This document shows positions 29,053-39,314 of a DNA stretch of 64,000 nucleotides, piece by piece. The stretch covers positions 19,056 to 83,055 of the forward strand of contig JAIPBE010000011.1 of the NCBI GenBank assembly GCA_021738725.1. Reading direction: 5' to 3'. The notes beneath the pieces were generated by a model, which saw nothing but the letters and a program-made list of their open reading frames with translations, was not told the origin of the DNA and made no database searches. This DNA is from Saprospiraceae bacterium (GTDB lineage: Bacteria; Bacteroidota; Bacteroidia; Chitinophagales; Saprospiraceae). Each line of letters opens with the position of its first letter. Positions within the stretch are counted from its first letter, which is position 1. Both the position numbers and the translations under genes were made by a program.

Positions 29053-30417
29053 TTATTCCGGGATGGTCATCCGGATGCGCCAATGATGTGGGATCAGGTT
29101 GTTGATACGACCGGGAATGACCTTGGCCCATCCCAGTCCCCGACCCTGAAAGGTGACCCGATAGATGCCCTTGGGGCATTCGACGGCCAGGATGGTTTCC
29201 TTCTTTAAAAATCGTAATGCATCTTCTTTTTCCAGTTCCAGCTCATCTACTTCTGGACGGCAGATTTCGGATAATGCAAGAGCATGGTCAGGGATGAATA
29301 CGGTCGGTGTTTTCATCTTTCCCACGATCAGACCGGACTGCAGATCCAGCGGACTGCCGATCAGATCAGCAGCTTCATTCTGGAGTGTTTGAGGGATGGC
29401 ACGCCAGTTATCCTGCCGCCCTTGATACCAGTAGAAATCTTCTGCTTGAATGAAATTCCGGACGTCGGCAGGCGGAGGAGCAGGTACGCCCAAATGCCGG
29501 TTTGCCAGCCGAGTGGATGGTTCTGCATCATGGCCTGTTCCCGGTGAGCTGTTCTTTCGGACCATGCTCATGTACAACCCTTCTCCTGCCAGCAGATGTG
29601 GATAGCATCGCACCCCATGGTCAGATTCGACGACACCCCAGTCAGAATGGATCTGCGGCCGGACCTCTGTACAGTCATATGTACGCAGTAATCCCTCGAT
29701 CTGTTCTTCATTCTCTCCCCGGTTGAATGCACAGGTAGAATAGATCAAATGGCCGCCGGGCCGCAGCAGTGTCATGGCTTGCTCGAGGATGGACTGTTGA
29801 CGCAAAATACATTTCTGAACCAGTTCCTCAGTCCATTGCCGAAGGGCAACCGGATCTTTTCGAATCATGCCTTCACCAGAGCAAGGAGCATCGACCAGAA
29901 TGACATCAAACCGTTCAGGATGTCGACTGGCCAGATCCTCCGAGGTGCATCGACCGATGATGACACGAGGGTCACCCCATCGGGTCAGATTCTCGAAGAG
30001 GATACTGTGTCGGTTGGGATGGATCTCATTGGCTAGCAAGTAGTCGTCTCCCTGCATCAACGAAAGAAGATGTGTGGCCTTGCCTCCCGGTGCGGCGCAC
30101 AGATCCAGAAAACTTCGGGATCTAGAGCCAGAAGGAAGCATCTGGTAAAAAGCTTCCAGGATCATGGACGAGGCCTCCTGGACGTAATAACATCCGGCAT
30201 GGTACAACGGGTCCAGCGTAAACACCGGCCTTTCCTGGATATATTCGCCCATAGGCGACCATGGAACGGATCTGTCCTGCTCTACAGATCGAGATCGCTT
30301 GAGTGGATGATGACGGATGGACGTCGGGGAAGGCGTTGTCAACGCATCTCGGAAGGCATCAAAAGAGTCACCCAATTGAGATCGCATTACGTGTTGGAAA
30401 GCCAGTGGTAACTCCAT
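29053..30417 (-). CDS. RsmF-type rRNA cytosine-C5 methyltransferase (NOL1/NOP2/Sun family)
   Basis: This 454-residue methyltransferase has the SAM-binding LDLCAAPGGKATHLL, the motif VDAPCSGEGMIRKDP and the catalytic YSTCAFNRGENEEQ, all typical of m5C RNA methyltransferases. The C-terminal RsmF-like/PUA-like region begins near residue 290. It likely modifies 16S rRNA. The ATG at 30417 is chosen because the upstream extension would run into the UbiD gene's 3' end. It follows UbiD with a 7-bp gap on the same strand. Confidence 0.92.
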   Translation of the reverse strand: MELPLAFQHVMRSQLGDSFDAFRDALTTPSPTSIRHHPLKRSRSVEQDRSVPWSPMGEYIQERPVFTLDPLYHAGCYYVQEASSMILEAFYQMLPSGSRSRSFLDLCAAPGGKATHLLSLMQGDDYLLANEIHPNRHSILFENLTRWGDPRVIIGRCTSEDLASRHPERFDVILVDAPCSGEGMIRKDPVALRQWTEELVQKCILRQQSILEQAMTLLRPGGHLIYSTCAFNRGENEEQIEGLLRTYDCTEVRPQIHSDWGVVESDHGVRCYPHLLAGEGLYMSMVRKNSSPGTGHDAEPSTRLANRHLGVPAPPPADVRNFIQAEDFYWYQGRQDNWRAIPQTLQNEAADLIGSPLDLQSGLIVGKMKTPTVFIPDHALALSEICRPEVDELELEKEDALRFLKKETILAVECPKGIYRVTFQGRGLGWAKVIPGRINNLIPHHWRIRMTIPE

Positions 30418-30424
30418 GTAGGTA

Positions 30425-32254
30425 CTAAGATAGAATACCTTCCAATGGTCCGCCTTTCCGGAACAGATGATCGACGCGTTCAGTGACCGCTGCATCAGGG
30501 ATCAATGGCGGTGCATGATGTGGTTTTGTGCGGGCATCCAGAACAAGTGGCCCTTCACAACCCCAATGTTTGTCCCGATAGAAAGACCGCACGCCGTGGA
30601 TGTCATGCGACGGGTTGGTTCGGGTGAATGTCGTCCACAGAAAGTTGGACAGATTGGCGGCCGCAAAGGAAGCGTCGTCTTGTAGTAGAATCAGGGGGAA
30701 GGCCGTCAGATCGGCTCCTTCCAGTGCTTCGAGGAGGGGAGCCAATTGCTTGTCCAGGTCAGAAGGGGACAAGTAGGCGACACCAGACAAAGCGATAACG
30801 CCTGGCATCACCAGTTTCGCCTGGTCCCAACCTCCTGGAAGTCGAAGAGGAGGGAGCGTTGTACCCAATGTTCGAATCGACGGTCCACGACTGGCCATGA
30901 CGACCTTGGAGCCTGCATTCCATCCGGTGCCGGAATAATCCAGGGTGTCCATAGTGGTCTGAGTCTGGAAGTGCAGATCACGATCCCACCGGATCCGGGA
31001 AAGCACATGCTGAAAGAAGGGTTCGATGGGATGGCAGGTCAGGTCGGGGTGATCCGAGCCATCTGTGATGATCAGGAATTTCGCCAGCGAGGTCTGCCCT
31101 TTGCCCAGGAGGTGATTGGCCTGGGTAAGGATCTCCTCCGGAACCGGTTCTCGAAAGGGCATATAGCGCTCCGATCCCACCGCCAGAAGGAGCGGATGAA
31201 CACCAGAGTCATCTACGGCATGGACATCCCGGATGCCGGGAAATTCACTGGGGAGGAGATCTCCCACCAGGTCGTGGATCAAACGCCCAAAGATGGAATC
31301 TTCCTGGGGTGGCCGACCGACCACCGTGAAATGCCAGATGGGGTCCTTGCGATGGAAGACGTTTTCTACATCCATCACTGGAAAATCATGCTGCAGGCTG
31401 TAGTATCCCAGATGATCGCCGAACGGGCCTTCCGGTTTTAAGGCATTCTTCCGGATCGTTCCCGTGATACAGAAGTCGGCTTCATTCGCCAGGAAATGGC
31501 CATCAAGAAAGTGATAGGGGAATCGATGTCCATTGAGCATACCGGCGAAGGTCAGTTCTGACAGGCCTTCCGGCAGCGGCATGATCGCTGAAAAGGCATT
31601 GGCCGGCGGCCCCCCGACACAGATGGTAGCCCGAAAGGGCTGGTCCGTTTGATTGTATTGCGTATGATGAATCCCGATCCCTCGATGTAATTGGTAGTGG
31701 AGTCCGATCTCTTTATTTATCTGGTAGTCATTACCGGATAGCTGGATGCGGTACATCCCCACGTTGGAGGACATGACCTGCCGGCTGCCCGGAGGAAAAG
31801 TCACCACCTGAGGGAGGGTGACAAATGCTCCTCCGTCATCCGGCCAGCTTTTCACCATTGGCAGTTGATCGATGGAGGTTCGACCGTATCTGACCTTCGC
31901 CTGCTTCCTTTTTCGGGGTAACCCATGTAGTGCCGCGAAGGGAGCCTTACGGTAAGACCAGGGATGACGCAGCAATGCCATCGGGTCTCCTTTCAACTGG
32001 ACCACCTGTTCCACCAGCGGGAAGGTATCCCGAAAGAGATACCGGGCTCTTTCATAGGTGCCATACAAATTGGACAGTGCCTTGAAGGGAGAACCCACAA
32101 CCTGGGTAAACAAAAGGGCAGGTCCATCCGCTTCCTGCACTCGACGATGGATCTCGGCCATTTCCAGGTTCGAGTCGACCGGGTGATCGACCCGGACGAG
32201 CTGGCCGGTTCGTTCCAGATCGTGGGTGGCTGCGGTAAGACTGCGGTAGGACAT
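30425..32254 (-). CDS. UbiD family decarboxylase (prenylated-FMN dependent)
   Basis: This protein of about 609 residues has UbiD-family blocks such as GGPPANAFSAIMPLPEGLSE, EGPFGDHLGYYSLQHDFPV and HFTVVGRPPQEDSIFGRLI. UbiD enzymes decarboxylate aromatic or enoic acids with prenylated FMN. In menaquinone-using Bacteroidota such a protein may act in quinone synthesis, but this window has no quinone pathway genes to confirm it. The start at 32254 (MSYRSLTAATHDLERTG) fits the family; an in-frame ATG 20 codons upstream is unlikely. Confidence 0.88.
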   Translation of the reverse strand: MSYRSLTAATHDLERTGQLVRVDHPVDSNLEMAEIHRRVQEADGPALLFTQVVGSPFKALSNLYGTYERARYLFRDTFPLVEQVVQLKGDPMALLRHPWSYRKAPFAALHGLPRKRKQAKVRYGRTSIDQLPMVKSWPDDGGAFVTLPQVVTFPPGSRQVMSSNVGMYRIQLSGNDYQINKEIGLHYQLHRGIGIHHTQYNQTDQPFRATICVGGPPANAFSAIMPLPEGLSELTFAGMLNGHRFPYHFLDGHFLANEADFCITGTIRKNALKPEGPFGDHLGYYSLQHDFPVMDVENVFHRKDPIWHFTVVGRPPQEDSIFGRLIHDLVGDLLPSEFPGIRDVHAVDDSGVHPLLLAVGSERYMPFREPVPEEILTQANHLLGKGQTSLAKFLIITDGSDHPDLTCHPIEPFFQHVLSRIRWDRDLHFQTQTTMDTLDYSGTGWNAGSKVVMASRGPSIRTLGTTLPPLRLPGGWDQAKLVMPGVIALSGVAYLSPSDLDKQLAPLLEALEGADLTAFPLILLQDDASFAAANLSNFLWTTFTRTNPSHDIHGVRSFYRDKHWGCEGPLVLDARTKPHHAPPLIPDAAVTERVDHLFRKGGPLEGILS

Positions 32255-32321
32255 ACTGAAGTAGTTTGAAACGCAACAAAGATATTCCACATGAGTTTGT
32301 AGATTTGCCGGCAACCATACT

Positions 32322-33116
32322 ATGAAACAATATCATCAGCTGTTACACCATATTCTGGATGAGGGCACAGACAAATCAGACCGCACAGGAACCGGAACCA
32401 GAAGTGTTTTTGGTTATCAGATGCGGTTTGATCTGGCTGACGGATTTCCTATGGTGACCACCAAGAAATTGCACCTCAAATCCATCATTTACGAATTGCT
32501 GTGGTTCCTGAACGGAGATACCAATGTGCACTACCTGCAGGAGAACGGTGTGCGCATATGGAATGAATGGGCGGATGAAGGAGGAGAGTTGGGTCCGGTA
32601 TATGGAAAGCAATGGCGATCCTGGGAAGGGGCAGATGGGCAGACCCATGATCAGATCCGCGATGCGCTGCATCTGATCCAGAATCAGCCGGATTCCAGAA
32701 GGATCATTGTATCCGCATGGAATGTGGGAGATCTGGACAAGATGGCGCTGAGTCCCTGTCATTGTCTGTTCCAGTTTTATGTCAGTGACGGGAAATTATC
32801 CTGTCAGTTGTACCAGCGTTCTGCCGATGTCTTTTTGGGGGTGCCCTTCAATATTGCCTCCTATGCCTTGTTGACGATGATGATGGCTCAGGCATGTGAT
32901 CTGAAACCGGGAACGTTTGTCCACACCTTTGGTGATGTGCATCTCTATGCCAATCATCGAGTTCAGGCAGAATTGCAATTGACCCGGACATGCCGGCCCT
33001 TGCCCGAGATGAAAATCAATCCGGAACAAAAAGATATTTTCTCATTTTCTTTTGAAGATTTTACCCTTCTGAACTATGATCCACACCCCCATATCAAGGC
33101 TGAAGTGGCCGTATAA
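32322..33116 (+). CDS. thyA: Thymidylate synthase
   Basis: At 264 residues it is exactly the length of E. coli ThyA. The nucleophile is Cys146 in [12 protein letters not shown]; also present are the [11 protein letters not shown] phosphate-binding Arg, the [20 protein letters not shown] block and [20 protein letters not shown]. It converts dUMP to dTMP using methylene-tetrahydrofolate. A -7 element TAGATTTG at 32300-32307 lies 14 nt before the start. It is divergent from UbiD. An AT-rich dyad follows directly. Confidence 0.97.
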   Translation: MKQYHQLLHHILDEGTDKSDRTGTGTRSVFGYQMRFDLADGFPMVTTKKLHLKSIIYELLWFLNGDTNVHYLQENGVRIWNEWADEGGELGPVYGKQWRSWEGADGQTHDQIRDALHLIQNQPDSRRIIVSAWNVGDLDKMALSPCHCLFQFYVSDGKLSCQLYQRSADVFLGVPFNIASYALLTMMMAQACDLKPGTFVHTFGDVHLYANHRVQAELQLTRTCRPLPEMKINPEQKDIFSFSFEDFTLLNYDPHPHIKAEVAV

Positions 33117-33117
33117 T

Positions 33118-33138
33118 TATTTAGATAAAATCTAAATA
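33118..33138. repeat. AT-rich 9-bp inverted repeat after thyA
   Basis: TATTTAGAT (33118-33126) and ATCTAAATA (33130-33138) form a perfect dyad with a 3-nt loop, starting one base after the thyA stop. It could be a weak terminator or a regulator site upstream of the respiratory operon. Confidence 0.45.
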
Positions 33139-33160
33139 GATGCTCATCTTAACGTTTTGA

Positions 33161-33191
33161 TTGGTGCTGCTTGGACCGGATTGTATTTTTG
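33161..33191 (+). promoter_or_regulatory. Promoter of the act-cox respiratory cluster
   Basis: A TTG at 33161-33163 and a perfect -7 TATTTTTG at 33184-33191 are separated by 20 nt. The actA start at 33221 lies 29 nt after the -7 element. It is the only good promoter match seen immediately ahead of the 17-kb cluster. Confidence 0.7.
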
Positions 33192-33220
33192 CCGTGACAT
33201 TAAAATGACAATTCCCTCGT

Positions 33221-34633
33221 ATGGTGAATAAGCGATTGATTATCAGCTCACTGCTTTCATTGGTCTTCCTTTTGACCGCCTTCGTCAGCTCGGCACAAGT
33301 GTCTGTCGAATCAGGAAAGCAGCTCTTCAAAGCCAATTGTGCGCAATGCCACAATAGGAATATGAAGGATAATTTGACGGGTCCTGCCCTTGGTGGGATA
33401 TCCGAAAGATGGTCCGGACGAGAAGAATTGTTATACAGTTGGATTCGGAACACCCAATCGGTGATCGCCTCTGGCGATCCATATGCGGTGGATCTCTATA
33501 ATACCTGGAACAAGGTATTGATGAATCCTTTCCCCAATCTGACGGACGATGAGATCGGGTCCATCCTGGCCTATATCGATGCGGTCCACAATGGCACGGA
33601 AGGAGGCAACGCCGCCGCCGCTGCAGGTGCTGTTGCCGTCGTCGAACAACCCAAGACGAATTATACCTTGATCTACAGTGTCCTGGCCATCTTGCTGGCT
33701 TTGATCGCTCTGATTCTTGCACGGATCGTCGGCAATCTGGATCACATGAATAAAGTCGCTGCGGGCGATTCCGAAGCCCCACGACCATCTATCCGTGAAA
33801 TCCTGACATCCAAGTCTGTGATCGCATTCGTGATCTTTGCCCTCATCGTGCTCGGTGGTTATACCACGGTCAACAATGCTATTTCATTCGGCCGGCAACA
33901 GAACTATCAGCCAGAACAGCCGATTAAGTTTTCACACGCGACCCATGCCGGGGTCAACAAGATCGATTGCCAGTATTGTCATGACGGAGCACGTCGGAGC
34001 AAGCAAAGTGTTATACCATCTGCGAATACATGTATGAATTGCCACAAGGCCATCAAAAAGGGATCGACCTATGGTACAGCGGAATTGACCAAGATCTTCG
34101 CTTCTGTCGGATACGATCCCACGACGGACACCTATATAGAGAACTACGATCAAATGGCCACCGAGGATATCGAAGCCATCTATAAGAAGTGGATCGCAGA
34201 CAATTATATCGCGGATAAGGAGCTGGCCTCCCTGGATGCAAAAGGGGAGAAGGCCGTCAAGGACCAATGGAATAACCTGGTCAATTCATTGACCAGTGAG
34301 CATGATCCGAAGATCGGTGGCCCGATCGAATGGAATCGAATCCACAACCTTCCCGACCATGTCTATTTCAATCATTCTCAACACGTAACCGTCGGCAAAT
34401 TGGATTGCCAGCAATGCCACGGCAAGGTGCAAGAGATGGAAGTTGTCAAGCAGTATGCTACCCTGAGCATGGGCTGGTGTATCAATTGCCACCGCCAGAC
34501 TGAAGTGAAGTTCATGGACAACGACTACTATAAATCGTATGAGAAATACCACCAGGAATTGGCCTCCGGAAAACGGGAAAAGGTCACGGTGGAAGACATC
34601 GGAGGTACAGAATGCCAAAAATGTCATTATTAA
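33221..34633 (+). CDS. actA: Alternative complex III subunit A, multiheme cytochrome c with fused monoheme domain
   Basis: This 470-residue periplasm-facing cytochrome contains six CxxCH heme sites: CAQCH near residue 40 in an N-terminal class I-like domain, then CQYCH, CMNCH, CQQCH, CINCH and CQKCH in the C-terminal part. The last lies at the extreme C-terminus. Two hydrophobic segments (about 147-167 and 200-218) separate the parts. ActA is normally the pentaheme subunit that accepts electrons in the quinol:acceptor oxidoreductase; the extra N-terminal heme domain makes six here. First gene of the cluster, 40 bp before actB. Confidence 0.93.
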   Translation: MVNKRLIISSLLSLVFLLTAFVSSAQVSVESGKQLFKANCAQCHNRNMKDNLTGPALGGISERWSGREELLYSWIRNTQSVIASGDPYAVDLYNTWNKVLMNPFPNLTDDEIGSILAYIDAVHNGTEGGNAAAAAGAVAVVEQPKTNYTLIYSVLAILLALIALILARIVGNLDHMNKVAAGDSEAPRPSIREILTSKSVIAFVIFALIVLGGYTTVNNAISFGRQQNYQPEQPIKFSHATHAGVNKIDCQYCHDGARRSKQSVIPSANTCMNCHKAIKKGSTYGTAELTKIFASVGYDPTTDTYIENYDQMATEDIEAIYKKWIADNYIADKELASLDAKGEKAVKDQWNNLVNSLTSEHDPKIGGPIEWNRIHNLPDHVYFNHSQHVTVGKLDCQQCHGKVQEMEVVKQYATLSMGWCINCHRQTEVKFMDNDYYKSYEKYHQELASGKREKVTVEDIGGTECQKCHY

Positions 34634-34673
34634 ACCACTCATCCGTCATCGCCAAATCAGCTAATCACCTTCT

Positions 34674-37600
34674 ATGAAGCAGCCTAGTAAGGAAATGTGG
34701 GTTAGTGCCCAGGACCTACGGAATGATCCGGAGCTCCTGGCCGCCGCAAACCGCGAATTTCCAGAAACCTCCATCGTCGAAGATCTTGGGAAGGAAGGAA
34801 CCATGGATCGCCTGGAATCCTCTCGCCGTGATTTTCTCAAGTTTCTTGGATTCAGCCTTGGCGCCGCAACAGTCGCTGCTAGCTGTGAGATCCCGGTGAA
34901 GAAGGCCATACCTTATGTGATCAAGCCGGATAGTATTGTTCCAGGCGTGGCTTCCTATTACGCCAGTGCCTATGTGGACGGTGGTGATTTTCTTCCGGTA
35001 CTTGTGAAGACCCGCGAAGGTCGGCCAATCAAGATCGAGGGAAATGCCATTTCCCCGATGACAGGTGGTGGTACCAGCGCCCGCGCTCAAGCATCCGTCC
35101 TCAGCCTGTATGACACCAATCGCCTCCAGTCCGCTGGGAAGGTCGAAAACGGTCAGGTAGCTGCCATGTCATGGGATGATCTGGATAAGGAAGTGAAGGC
35201 CAGTCTGACCAAGGGTGGTGCGATCCGATTGTTGTCGCGCACAGTTATCAGCCCCAGCGCACAAGCTGCGATCGCGGCATTCTCTGCAAAATATCCCAAC
35301 ACCAGTTGGATCCAATATGACCCGATCTCCTGTTCGGCACTCCTGGATGCCCAGGAAATGAGCTATGGTGTCCGGGCTTTGCCCTCCTACCATTTTGATG
35401 CAGCCGAAGTGATCGTCAGTTTTGACGCCGACTTCCTGGGTACCTGGATCTCTCCGGTCGAATACGCACGGGCCTATAGTACGGGTCGTAAAGTGAAGAA
35501 CACGAAATCTGTACGGATGTCTCGCCATTATCAGGTGGAGAGCTTTATGTCCATGACAGGTTCGAACGCCGACCACCGGATCATGGTCAAGCCTTCGGAA
35601 CAAGGGGCGGCAATCGCTGCACTATATAATGCGGTGGCCTCTGCCAATGGGGCAGCGACCATCAATGCGCCTGCTTTGAACGACAAAGCCAAAAAGGCCA
35701 TGACCAGAGTGGCAGCCGACCTGATGAAGGCAGCCGGCAAGGGCCTAGTTGTTTGCGGGGTCAATAATCTCGCGGAACAGGTTTTGGTGGCCAAGATCAA
35801 TGCCCTGCTCGGCAACGATGGCACCACAGTTACCCAAAATGACAACAGTTTCCAGCGCCAGGGTTCCGACAAGAACCTGACAGGGTTGATCAATGAAATG
35901 AACTCCGGGGCTGTCGGAACACTGATCGTTCTGGATGGCAATCCGGCTTTCGATCACGCGCAAAGTGAAGCATTCCGCAAGGCAATGGCCAAGGTCGGGA
36001 CTCGTATTGCCTGTGCCGGAACACTGGAAGAAACAGGCGCATTGAGTACACATGTGGCGCCTACCACCCACCTGCTGGAAAGCTGGGGAGACGCTTATCC
36101 CAAGAAAGGCCAGTTCTATCTGATCCAGCCAACGATCGCGCCATTGTTCCCTGTTCGTCAATGGGAACTGAGTCTGCTGGTTTGGGCAGAGAGCGCTGAA
36201 TTGGACAACACGTCTGATCAGCCTTATTACGAATTTGTCAAGAAGAACTGGGAGCGTTCGGTATATCCGAGCCAGTCTGGTGGCAAGAGCTTTAATTCCT
36301 TCTGGGAAAGTTCCTTGCACGATGGTATGCTTCTGGTCAGTAGTGCACCTTCTGCCGGTAGCAATTCTGCTGATGTATCTTCAGTAGCTTCCGGTTTGAC
36401 CAGACCTTCTGATGGAGAAGAGATTCAGTTTTTTGAATCCATCAATATGGGCGCTGGTCAGTTTGCTGGCAACCCATGGCTGCAGGAACTATCGGATCCG
36501 ATCACCCGATGTGTATGGGGTAACTACCTGTTCGTACCCATCGGTTGGGACGGCGGCAACGACTATACCTTCTTCAAAGGACTGGAAGACGGAGACCGTG
36601 TCAATCTGGAGATCAATGGTATTTCGCGGACAGTGACCATCGTTCACCAGTTTGGTTTAATGCCAGGGACCTATGCCATCGCATTGGGTTACGGGCGTCA
36701 GACTGTTGGAAAAGCGGGTCGGGATATCGGCACTAATGTGCAGGATTTCCTCACAGTCAACAAGAATGGGTATGCGTCCTCCTATGCGGTTGCTCCGGTT
36801 GTTTCCGGAAAAGTCGGTCGGGATAAGGAATTTGCCTGTGTGCAGCATCATCACACTATGGGTGTGACAGGGGCTGATCCGAAGACCGGGAAGACCATCA
36901 ATGTTGATGAGAAGACAGTGGCCACTATCGGAGAAGGCTATCAGGGTTCGCTCGTAGATCGTTCCATCATTTTCCGGGGCAATCTGGCTGAGTTGGATCA
37001 ACTGGAAGAAAAGATCCATGAAAAGCGGGAGGAGTTCCAGAATCTCAATGATAAAACCTTATACCCCAGTTATGATGATGTCTATGCGATGGGCCATCAC
37101 TGGGGCATGCACATCGATCTGAATGCGTGCATCGGTTGCAGTGCCTGTACGGTGGCCTGTATGGCGGAAAACAATGTGCCGGTCGTCGGTAAGAAAGAGG
37201 TGTTCCGCCACCATGAGATGTCCTGGCTGAGGATCGATCGATATTTCTATGGAGAGCTGGAAAACCCCAATGTGGTTTATCAGCCCATGATGTGTCAGCA
37301 TTGTGACAATGCTCCATGTGAGAACGTCTGTCCGGTTTCGGCGACGAACCACAGCTCGGAGGGCCTGAATCAAATGGCTTACAATCGTTGCATTGGTACA
37401 CGTTACTGTGCCAACAACTGTCCATATAAAGTACGTCGCTTCAACTGGTTGGATTACACCACCGCAGACCTCTTCCCTGCAAACGAACCACGTTTGAATG
37501 GTGAGGAAATGCCATTTGGTGCGGACAACCTGACGCGAATGGTGTTGAATCCAGACGTAACAGTCCGGTCTCGCGGTGTGATGGAAAAGTGCAGTTTCTG

Positions 37601-37859
37601 TGTACAGCGGATCCAGGAGGGCAAACTGACAGCCAAGCGCGAGGGCAGAATACTTCGTGACGGTGACGTCAAATCTGCTTGTATGACCGCCTGTCCAACG
37701 GATGCCATCACGTTTGGTGATCTGAATAATAAGGAGAGCCAACTCAATAAGGATCTGGAATCACCATTGGTGTACCAGGTGCTGGAAGAGGTCAATACAC
37801 GTCCTTCGGTCAACTACCGTGCGCGTGTACTCAACCGTGACGAATCACTCGAAAGCTAA
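34674..37859 (+). CDS. actB: Alternative complex III subunit B, molybdopterin-oxidoreductase-like fused to Fe-S domain
   Basis: This 1061-residue protein carries a Tat-like signal variant inside the N-terminus (SSRRDFLKFLG, twin Arg at 51-52). A molybdopterin-oxidoreductase-like domain follows that in this family carries no molybdenum cofactor. The C-terminal ferredoxin-like domain (about 818-1005) has motifs CIGCSACTVAC, CQHCDNAPCENVC, CIGTRYCANNC, CSFC and CMTAC. These give 15 cysteines, consistent with three [4Fe-4S] and one [3Fe-4S] cluster as known for this complex. It is the peripheral periplasmic electron-relay subunit. Confidence 0.95.
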   Translation: MKQPSKEMWVSAQDLRNDPELLAAANREFPETSIVEDLGKEGTMDRLESSRRDFLKFLGFSLGAATVAASCEIPVKKAIPYVIKPDSIVPGVASYYASAYVDGGDFLPVLVKTREGRPIKIEGNAISPMTGGGTSARAQASVLSLYDTNRLQSAGKVENGQVAAMSWDDLDKEVKASLTKGGAIRLLSRTVISPSAQAAIAAFSAKYPNTSWIQYDPISCSALLDAQEMSYGVRALPSYHFDAAEVIVSFDADFLGTWISPVEYARAYSTGRKVKNTKSVRMSRHYQVESFMSMTGSNADHRIMVKPSEQGAAIAALYNAVASANGAATINAPALNDKAKKAMTRVAADLMKAAGKGLVVCGVNNLAEQVLVAKINALLGNDGTTVTQNDNSFQRQGSDKNLTGLINEMNSGAVGTLIVLDGNPAFDHAQSEAFRKAMAKVGTRIACAGTLEETGALSTHVAPTTHLLESWGDAYPKKGQFYLIQPTIAPLFPVRQWELSLLVWAESAELDNTSDQPYYEFVKKNWERSVYPSQSGGKSFNSFWESSLHDGMLLVSSAPSAGSNSADVSSVASGLTRPSDGEEIQFFESINMGAGQFAGNPWLQELSDPITRCVWGNYLFVPIGWDGGNDYTFFKGLEDGDRVNLEINGISRTVTIVHQFGLMPGTYAIALGYGRQTVGKAGRDIGTNVQDFLTVNKNGYASSYAVAPVVSGKVGRDKEFACVQHHHTMGVTGADPKTGKTINVDEKTVATIGEGYQGSLVDRSIIFRGNLAELDQLEEKIHEKREEFQNLNDKTLYPSYDDVYAMGHHWGMHIDLNACIGCSACTVACMAENNVPVVGKKEVFRHHEMSWLRIDRYFYGELENPNVVYQPMMCQHCDNAPCENVCPVSATNHSSEGLNQMAYNRCIGTRYCANNCPYKVRRFNWLDYTTADLFPANEPRLNGEEMPFGADNLTRMVLNPDVTVRSRGVMEKCSFCVQRIQEGKLTAKREGRILRDGDVKSACMTACPTDAITFGDLNNKESQLNKDLESPLVYQVLEEVNTRPSVNYRARVLNRDESLES

Positions 37860-37886
37860 TTGCCTCAATTAAAAAGCTAGGAATAT

Positions 37887-39302
37887 ATGCACGCTCCTGT
37901 TGCACCCGTTAGGGAACCATTGATTGAAGGGCATAAGTCCTATCACAATATCACAGAGGATCTCTGTGCACCTACAGAGAAGGCACCCAGTCTTGCCTGG
38001 ATCATTGCTTTCATCGTCTCTGTAGGGACCATGACTTTTGGCCTGTTTTGTCTGGCCTGGACGGTTTGGTTTGGCATCGGTTCCTGGAACCTGAACAGGA
38101 CCATCGGTTGGGGATATGATATTACCAACTTTGTCTGGTGGATCGGGATTGGACACGCCGGCACCCTGATTTCAGCCGTTCTTTTGCTCTTTCGGCAGAA
38201 GTGGCGTACCGGGGTCAACCGGGCGGCTGAAGCCATGACCATCTTCGCGGTGATCTGTGCCGGTTTGTTCCCGGCTACACACACTGGTCGTCCATGGTTT
38301 GACTTCTTCATGTTTCCCTATCCGAATACGCGGGGTCCACTTTGGGTGAATTTCAATTCTCCACTTCTTTGGGACCTGTTTGCGATCAGTACATATTTTA
38401 CGGTATCACTGTTGTTCTGGTATACCGGTCTGGTACCTGACTTCGCAACAGTTCGTGACCGTGCCGTAGGTTTTCGGAAGAAAATGTATAATGTGCTGTC
38501 ATTTGGGTGGACGGGTTCTGCCAAGCATTGGCAGCGTTGGGAAGCACTCTCGCTGGTCCTGGCTGGTCTGGCTACACCTCTGGTCCTTTCAGTACACACG
38601 ATTGTGAGCTTTGACTTTGCCACCTCTGTTATACCAGGATGGCACACGACGATCTTCCCGCCCTATTTTGTTGCAGGAGCAATCTTCTCAGGATTTGCTA
38701 TGGTGCAGACCCTGATGATCATCACACGGAAGATCCTCAACCTCCAGCAGTATATCACCATCAATCACATCGAATCGATGAATAAGGTGATCCTGTTGAC
38801 GGGTACCATCGTCGGTGTGGCTTACCTCACCGAGTTGTTCATTGCCTGGTATTCCGGGTATCTCTATGAGCAATTTGCCTTTTTTAACAGAGCTACGGGC
38901 ATTTATTGGTGGGCCTATTTTGGTATGATGGCCTGTAACGTCCTCTCGCCGCAGATCTTTTGGGTCAAAAAGTACCGCCGGTCTATTTATATCGCCTTCC
39001 TGATGTCCATTTTCGTGAATATCGGGATGTGGTTTGAGCGGTTTGTGATCATAGCAACGACCCTGGCTCGGGACTATCTGCCTTCAAGCTGGAGTTATTA
39101 TACGCCTACATGGGTGGAGATTGGGATCTATCTAGGTACCCTCGGTATCTTCTTTACGCTCTATCTGCTGTTCACCCGCCTGGCTCCCGTTGTGGCTGTT
39201 GCGGAGGTCAAGCATATTCTCAAGTCCGCAGGGGATCAATACATTGGCGAGAGAACCAAGGGTTCCCAAGGATCAGAAGCTATTCATGAATCTGCCCATT
39301 AA
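37887..39302 (+). CDS. actC: Alternative complex III subunit C, NrfD-like quinol-binding membrane subunit
   Basis: This 471-residue integral membrane protein has about ten helices and NrfD/PsrC-family blocks (IGIGHAGTLISAVLLLFRQKWR, RPWFDFFMFPYPN, WYSGYLYEQFAF, GMWFERFVII). In the complex this subunit binds and oxidises menaquinol and may take part in proton translocation. It lies 27 bp after actB and 12 bp before actD. Confidence 0.95.
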   Translation: MHAPVAPVREPLIEGHKSYHNITEDLCAPTEKAPSLAWIIAFIVSVGTMTFGLFCLAWTVWFGIGSWNLNRTIGWGYDITNFVWWIGIGHAGTLISAVLLLFRQKWRTGVNRAAEAMTIFAVICAGLFPATHTGRPWFDFFMFPYPNTRGPLWVNFNSPLLWDLFAISTYFTVSLLFWYTGLVPDFATVRDRAVGFRKKMYNVLSFGWTGSAKHWQRWEALSLVLAGLATPLVLSVHTIVSFDFATSVIPGWHTTIFPPYFVAGAIFSGFAMVQTLMIITRKILNLQQYITINHIESMNKVILLTGTIVGVAYLTELFIAWYSGYLYEQFAFFNRATGIYWWAYFGMMACNVLSPQIFWVKKYRRSIYIAFLMSIFVNIGMWFERFVIIATTLARDYLPSSWSYYTPTWVEIGIYLGTLGIFFTLYLLFTRLAPVVAVAEVKHILKSAGDQYIGERTKGSQGSEAIHESAH

Positions 39303-39314
39303 TTGCCGGAAACA

